Made by a program: the position numbers and the translations under genes. Of a DNA stretch of 64,000 nt, positions 61,201 through 64,000 are shown piece after piece (the first letter of the stretch is position 1; each line of letters opens with the position of its first letter). The notes under the pieces were generated by a model. The model was given only the letters and a program-made list of their open reading frames with translations. It did not search any database and was not told the DNA's origin. This DNA comes from Pseudisothecium myosuroides. Taxonomy: Eukaryota; Streptophyta; Bryopsida; Hypnales; Lembophyllaceae. The stretch is taken from contig OX637292.1 of NCBI GenBank assembly GCA_951799445.1, forward strand, positions 8,931,296 through 8,995,295, given 5' to 3'.

Positions 61201-62841
61201 TGCAAAGTTTACCAATTTGGGTTGCACACGGGGGATTTGGGGGAAATTTATGAAATTCCTTGCAAAGAAAACCCACAATTTCCTTTTGCATAGAAACTCT
61301 TTGAAGATCCCTACATGATGACATTAGAACACAGGGAAACATAAAAACTAAGAGAAACTTGCAGGAAAACCTACAGAATCTCCAAAATAGTCACAGGGAA
61401 TTTTTAAAGGGTCCGCTGTGATTGCATGTGTAATTTGTGACGACGTAGAATCCGGCTCAAAAGACCTGCATCAATTGACGTCTGTTCCAAGTTATATGCT
61501 TGAACTTCGAAATCCTTGAGCAATCACTTGGATTAAGTTCGCATCATACATACTAATCAGTTCAACCGACGAGGGACTAGCCTGAATCAGCCATTGAAAA
61601 ATTGGAGCAATGATGTGAGGCATTTGACATTGGAACACTACGTTTCTTGGCAGGGCTCGATTCGAATGGAAATGAATCAGTTCGTTAGCGGTATGATCAG
61701 CATGGAGCAGCCATGTCATGGGGAACTCAAATCAGGCACCTGAGACAAATCTAATTACTCGGAGCAATAGGCATTGATTCGCCAGTAGCAAGATTCCAAC
61801 CGTTCTAAACATCACCAGGCTAGGGACCAGTCGTCGGCAGGAACATTCACCGTTTGACCAAAGTCTTTGCGTAATAATTCATGAGCGCAGGGTCGGATTA
61901 AGAATAACAGTCCTTCAAATAGTGTTATATTGGCTTGCACACCCGTAGTATCAACCGCTGCACAACTTAGATCTACGATACGATTCCACTTTCCATTGGT
62001 GCTTCCCATTTCTGTGTACTGACGTACTCCTACATTGAATCTTCGTGAAATGGCAGCGCCAACATGGGCATCACGATGGAGAGGTCTCAAAATTTCGAGA
62101 GTGCAGTGCCAAAGACACATGAGGTACGAAATTTCATCAGTATTGATCATGCTCCTATTTGTCCTGGCCTCAGTACGTCAGGGAAAACACAGCAGGGGTG
62201 TCTCCAGTGCGTGGTCGTCTTGGTTTCAGATCATTTGTGCTTCCTACTTGATGCGAACACTCTGCGGTGCAGGTGAAAACACAGAATAGTGCTCAGCATT
62301 GTGGAATGGTGGATCGAGAGGATAGAAAACCACTGAAGGAAATTAGTTCACCGTCTGACAACCAACTTGACCTCCAATGTCAGCTCCAAGATGTTCGCAA
62401 GACCGTCGCTATGATGCAGGTAGATTTTTTCTGAGTTATGGTTTCCCGCTTCTCGCATTGCTTCAGTTCGAAAACTCTGTACATGATTACAATGTGACGC
62501 TGAAAGTCCAGAAAATAGATTCCGAAATGCAGTTCCAATGTGGAGGTATATTATTTTTCAAGTCATCTCCTCGATTTTTTCTGAGTATCATATTTCCTGA
62601 AACTTTAAGGACACAAATTGCTGGATCATATATTCTGCAGGTTGACGTTAGCCACGTTATAAATGAAGTTGGAATCGTGCCACCCATAAGGCCAAACCGA
62701 TGAGATATCCACTTGATCCTGGAGACGCTCTGCCTGTCGTGCTCTCCGCGGGTGATGAAACCGGCAGCGTCACCCGAAGACGGTCACCTGAATCTCAATC
62801 TTCAGATGCATCGGAGCCGGTAATTCACGAATTCGTCATAA
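58290..62841 (+). pseudogene. Second DYAD-like copy, disabled
   Basis: Exon-equivalents lie at 58290-59233, 59808-60215, 60308-60437, 61654-61736, 62034-62118, 62321-62419 and from 62641, each the same length as in copy 1. Exons 1-3 are intact and their splice sites are good. Then the exon 4 donor is lost (GTGAGA became CACCTG), the exon 5 acceptor AG became AC, its donor GTGAGG became ATGAGG, a one-base loss in exon 7 gives a stop at 62701-62703, and the rest of exon 7 is absent. If transcribed, exons 1-4 would read into a stop after about 523 codons, keeping the DYAD core but with Met-to-Ile and Trp-to-Cys changes in its EYWLE motif. Function of such a product is unknown. Confidence 0.88.
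60516..61424. mobile_element. Insertion of about 0.9 kb in intron 3 of the DYAD pseudogene
   Basis: Absent from copy 1 at the matching place (about 33920-33950). The ends are imperfect inverses: CAATTCACAGGAAGCG on the left and CAATCACAGCGGACCC in inverse on the right, both followed by AATTCCCTG. CACAGGGAAT-type phrases recur inside. No transposase frame and no clean target duplication. Confidence 0.6.
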
Positions 62842-63031
62842 TGATCTTATCTATCCAAGACTTTATAAACATGTGGGTCAGAATTTTTGGCAGTTTCGCA
62901 AATGGTTTACAATAGTTCAAAGAATTCAAAGTAATACACAGGACTCACACAAAACCACTGCAATTCAAAATAATTGACAATAAGCAGGTAGCAAGCGCTG
63001 GCTCCGCTGCTAACTTCTTGTTGCCATAGCG
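62842..63031. other. Junction between the truncated DYAD copy and the kinase gene
   Basis: About 190 bp without features. Contains the breakpoint of the inverted duplication and the 3' flank of the kinase gene. Confidence 0.5.
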
Positions 63032-63783
63032 CTAGCGCCCGCTCACATCCTTGGCACTCGAAAGGTTTGACGAGAGAGAGGACGAGACATAACTGGAAGA
63101 CGTCGACGGCTCCGAATTCCCCAGAAACTGAGGCATAGACGACCTTGCATACGACGGCTGAACTTCAGGCAACTCAGGCAACGCCATATCCATTCTCTCG
63201 GAGGTTGACTGAAGCCACTGATTCACCAAACGCATCGATGGGCGATGGCTGGGATCCGGCAAACAACACAACAACCCCACTTTCAACACGAGTTCAGGCA
63301 GCATCCCAGATTCGTGAAGCTCCAGCTCCAGCTCTTCCTCGTCATGGATCCCCTGGTCCCCCGCCTGGTGGCCCTCCTGGATGTTACGAGGATCCCCCAG
63401 TCGTGGATCCACCATGGATTCTAAGCTTCCACTTTCCTGCGCTCGCCACACGCTGTCCACCAAAATCTCCAACCCCGCTTCGTCCTGCATCCGTAGGGGT
63501 TTCTTGCCTGTGACGATTTCTAGGGCTAACACGCCGAAGGCATACACGTCTGTTTCTCTCGTGGCTCTGCCCGTGTGCATCATCTCCGGAGCCATGTAGC
63601 CCCACGTGCCGGCCACCATGGTCGTCTTCTCCGTGCGACGGTGGTCGACTAAGCGAGCCAGGCCGAAGTCGCCGAGGTAAGGGTTGAAGTGAGCGTCGAG
63701 AAGGACGTTGCCAGATTTGATGTCGCGATGGAGAACACAATTCATGCCATCTTCGTGCAAGTACTCCAGTCCTGATGCGATGC
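63032..63783 (-). CDS. Lectin-receptor-kinase-like protein, last exon (partial)
   Basis: The exon begins at 63783 after an acceptor (TGCATCCATGCAG) and reads GIASGLEYLHEDG, so the gene continues upstream, beyond the window or across an intron reaching the edge. It carries the catalytic loop CVLHRDIKSGNVLLD (HRD Asp present), DFG in GDFGLARL, GTWGYMAPE, and the C-lobe DVYAFGVLALEIVTGKKP, ending with GLLCCLPDPSHRPSMRLV. This pattern fits the L-type lectin receptor kinases, plasma-membrane receptors of extracellular signals. An acidic stretch of about 30 residues (with EEELELELHES) is inserted between DPRLGD and LPELVLKVG, where relatives have a short loop. The lectin and membrane regions are not in view, so the subfamily is tentative. 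Confidence 0.82.
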
Positions 63784-64000
63784 CTGCATGGATGCATACA
63801 AACCATTGATGGCAGGGTTATGTGAAACGCAAGGTTTACGAGAATGACGCTACTAGAATTCAAGCCCTTTAGCAACGTTCGGACACTGCTGCTGACTCTC
63901 AGATGAGATTCCAAAGTTGACAGTCATTCAACTTTTCTACTAAACATGGATTTCGACCCCTGCATGCGTACAAATCGTGGCAGGACTAATTTAAAGGCAT

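Larger units (their letters stand above)
57440..62841 (+). repeat. Inverted-duplication arm 2
   Basis: Inverse of 32569-37007, carrying upstream flank and the DYAD-like locus. Longer than arm 1 mainly because of an extra segment at about 60516-61424. Homology stops inside exon 7, near CGTCAT at 62841. Confidence 0.9.

Overview
This is plant nuclear DNA. The evidence is a DYAD/SWI1/AM1-type meiosis gene, an L-gulonolactone-oxidase gene with the plant-type cysteine-rich tail, the 3' end of a lectin-receptor-kinase-like gene, short GT-AG introns and a chromodomain Ty3/gypsy element. The genes are compact and have few introns, and they sit in very AT-rich DNA full of inverted-repeat elements. A non-seed land plant (bryophyte or lycophyte) would fit, but the sequence alone does not settle the lineage.

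Layout. 1-1842 is gene-free AT-rich DNA. 1849-8092 is a Ty3/gypsy chromovirus on the minus strand with both LTRs and an ACTAC target duplication. It landed inside the terminal repeat of a CACTA-like foldback element that resumes at 8098 and ends at 9362. 9.4-26.6 kb is a graveyard of small elements: a pogo/Emigrant-like MITE, two copies of a TCACAAAG-ended MITE, two TTGCAAGAAA-ended elements (one an almost perfect 1-kb hairpin), a further foldback, and the first TTAA-flanked 0.92-kb elements, one nested in another. 27.87-28.68 kb is a tandem-repeat array just ahead of a two-exon secreted L-gulonolactone-oxidase-like gene (28722-30676).

31865-36156 (minus) is a DYAD-family gene that resolves into seven exons joining in frame to 882 codons. 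Most of this gene and its upstream flank (32569-37007) is present again, inverted, at about 57440-62841. That second copy is a pseudogene: three splice sites are lost, exon 7 is frameshifted, the 3' end is missing, and an insertion of about 0.9 kb separates a nearly identical 5' half from a much more diverged 3' half. The 20 kb between the arms holds more foldback elements, LINE 3' ends and four further well-bounded TTAA elements. The window closes with the last exon of a receptor-like kinase (63032-63783, minus).

The most unusual items are: (i) a family of elements with CCCCTAAAGG termini inserted at TTAA, which is piggyBac-like behaviour and unexpected in a land plant; (ii) canonical heat-shock elements placed just upstream of the TATA box in the chromovirus LTR; (iii) an inverted DYAD duplication with an abrupt step in divergence. 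The genes do not form a pathway; they are neighbours in repeat-rich DNA.
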